The position numbers and the translations under genes are program-made. Shown here in pieces: positions 5,267 through 6,419 of a stretch of 6,419 bases of DNA. Location: NCBI GenBank assembly GCA_019105125.1, contig JAHRWO010000398.1, positions 1 through 6,419 on the forward strand. The letters are read 5' to 3'. Under the pieces are notes generated by a model that saw only the letters and a list, made by a program, of their open reading frames with translations, was not told the origin of the DNA and ran no database searches. The stretch's first letter is position 1, and every line of letters begins with the position of its first letter. This DNA comes from Flavobacterium sp. Lineage in GTDB: Bacteria; Bacteroidota; Bacteroidia; Flavobacteriales; Flavobacteriaceae.

Positions 5267-6419
5267 ATGGAGAACAAATTAAAAAATATCTTAGTTATCA
5301 TCATCAGCTACTTGTATGTCTTTTTATTTGTGTATGCTGCAATTAGTAAAATACTAGATTTCGAAACATTTATTGTCCAATTGGGACAATCACCATTGTT
5401 AAGTGCCTATGCAAAATGGATTGGAATCCTAGTCCCAACAATTGAAATAGTAATTTCGATTCTACTATTAGTTCCTAGAATTAGATATATTGGACTATTT
5501 CTAGCCTTTGGATTAATGATGATGTTTTCCACCTACATAATCATAATTTTAAATTATAGTGATTTTATTCCATGTTCCTGCGGCGGTGTACTCTCGGAAA
5601 TGGATTGGAACGAACATCTTATTTTTAATTTTACTTTCGTTGCTATTGGTGGAATAGGAATTATTCTCGATACGCATTTAAAATTTTCAATAAAAAAGCA
5701 ATTCGTTCAATTAATGAGTGTAAGCCTTTTAAGTGCTTTTTCTGTTACGGGATTATATCTTTTATCAGAGAATGAAATGCATAGAAACAATAGCTTCGTA
5801 AGAAGATATCCTCATCATCCTGTTGACGATTTAAAAGGAATTCCTCTAAAATACAATTCCTACTATATTGCAGGATTTGACAAAGGAAAAATAATTCTTG
5901 GAAATAGTACTGCGCCTTTACATTTGCTAGAAATTGATACCACATTAAAAAGTATCAAGGAGGTAAAAATAACTATTTCTGACAATAAAGATTTTCAGTT
6001 CTCATCTATTCAATTAAAAATAAAATCACCTAACTTTTATCTGGTAGATGGATCAGTCCCAATAATTTATAAAGGTGTTACTTCAAATTGGAATGCCAAA
6101 ATATTAACTACCAAATCCAGCAATTTTTCTCTTTTAGAACCTATTACGCCTATCGACTTCATAATAAGAGGAAGTCATTCAAAATCGGGTGAACATATAT
6201 TAGGACAACTTAGTACATCCAAAAATTACAAAATAATTGAAACAAATAATGTATTAGAAAAAAGAATAGACGGCATATTTGATACAGATGGTTTACTACT
6301 TTACAATGAACAGCTTAATAAAATTATTTACACTTATTACTATAGAAATCAATTCATCATCACAGATTATCATTTAAACAAAACTAAAACAATTAAAACA
6401 ATCGATACTGTGAGTCAAT
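5267..6419 (+). CDS. MauE/DoxX-family redox-associated membrane protein with large periplasmic C-terminal domain, cut by window edge
   Basis: ATG 5267 opens 384 visible residues that run off the right edge. Five hydrophobic helices are seen (about 8-26, 49-70, 75-97, 118-137, 147-166). Positive charges at 71-73 and 139-144 place the N-terminus in the cytoplasm and everything after residue 167 in the periplasm. The first four helices match the MauE/DoxX fold. The third periplasm-facing junction carries Cys103-Ser-Cys105-Gly-Gly followed by WNEHLIFN (114-121), the conserved cysteine motif of the group. MauE proteins are linked to disulfide formation in partner proteins. The C-terminal part (from about 190) is rich in beta-type segments such as YYIAGFDKGKIILG, FYLVDG and GIFDTDGLLLYNE, suggestive of a repeat or propeller-like domain; that is inference. 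I recognise the overall arrangement as recurrent in Bacteroidetes but know of no proven function. No good promoter is seen in the 97 bp upstream, so it may depend on the regulator gene's promoter or on activation by that regulator. Confidence 0.82.
   Translation, partial: MENKLKNILVIIISYLYVFLFVYAAISKILDFETFIVQLGQSPLLSAYAKWIGILVPTIEIVISILLLVPRIRYIGLFLAFGLMMMFSTYIIIILNYSDFIPCSCGGVLSEMDWNEHLIFNFTFVAIGGIGIILDTHLKFSIKKQFVQLMSVSLLSAFSVTGLYLLSENEMHRNNSFVRRYPHHPVDDLKGIPLKYNSYYIAGFDKGKIILGNSTAPLHLLEIDTTLKSIKEVKITISDNKDFQFSSIQLKIKSPNFYLVDGSVPIIYKGVTSNWNAKILTTKSSNFSLLEPITPIDFIIRGSHSKSGEHILGQLSTSKNYKIIETNNVLEKRIDGIFDTDGLLLYNEQLNKIIYTYYYRNQFIITDYHLNKTKTIKTIDTVSQ

Noticed and set aside
5745..5945. 66-codon open frame on the minus strand
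   Set aside because: It lies entirely antisense to the MauE-like coding sequence, has no recognisable protein features and no promoter; a shadow of the real gene.
2725..6419. Second att copy, CRISPR repeats or insertion-sequence ends
   Set aside because: I looked for repeats of the ssrA 3' end, for regularly spaced repeats and for terminal inverted repeats with a transposase, and saw none in this window.

Overview
The window looks like AT-rich chromosomal DNA from a Flavobacterium-type member of the Bacteroidetes. The evidence is strong AT bias, promoters of the TTG-N20-TAnnTTTG type, no clear Shine-Dalgarno sequences, a tmRNA with the tag GENNYALAA, and protein families typical of Flavobacteriia. 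This is an inference from sequence character, not a database match.

Left part (1-2270), ordinary core genome on the minus strand. It holds the 5' portion of an FHS-family (FucP/GluP-like) sugar:H+ symporter gene that runs off the left edge. Upstream of it is a gene for a 407-residue saccharopine dehydrogenase/alanine dehydrogenase-like NAD(P) enzyme, with its own promoter and rho-independent terminator. A LacI-family-like palindrome lies between the two genes, upstream of the symporter.

Centre (2271-2724): a complete one-piece tmRNA gene (ssrA) on the plus strand, divergent from the dehydrogenase gene and followed by a strong terminator. The 3' end of ssrA is a classic target for integrating elements.

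Right part (2725-6419), probably accessory DNA. Immediately after ssrA comes a Bacteroidetes-type tyrosine recombinase whose usual first catalytic Arg is Ala. Next is a near-perfect 20-bp inverted repeat that touches the -33 box of the following gene. That gene encodes a soluble regulator with a HAMP-like segment, a PAS-like segment and an AraC-type HTH. It is followed by a MauE/DoxX-type membrane protein with a periplasmic CSCGG motif and a large periplasmic C-terminal domain, cut by the right edge. I infer that ssrA is the left attachment site of an integrated island, that the integrase is its first gene, and that the regulator/MauE pair is cargo or a flanking module. The second boundary is not in the window.

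The most interesting candidate system is the HAMP-PAS-AraC regulator paired with the MauE-like redox membrane protein fused to a periplasmic domain. The families are recognisable, but I know of no established function for this fused protein. Both the pairing and its possible residence on an ssrA-integrated element deserve a look.
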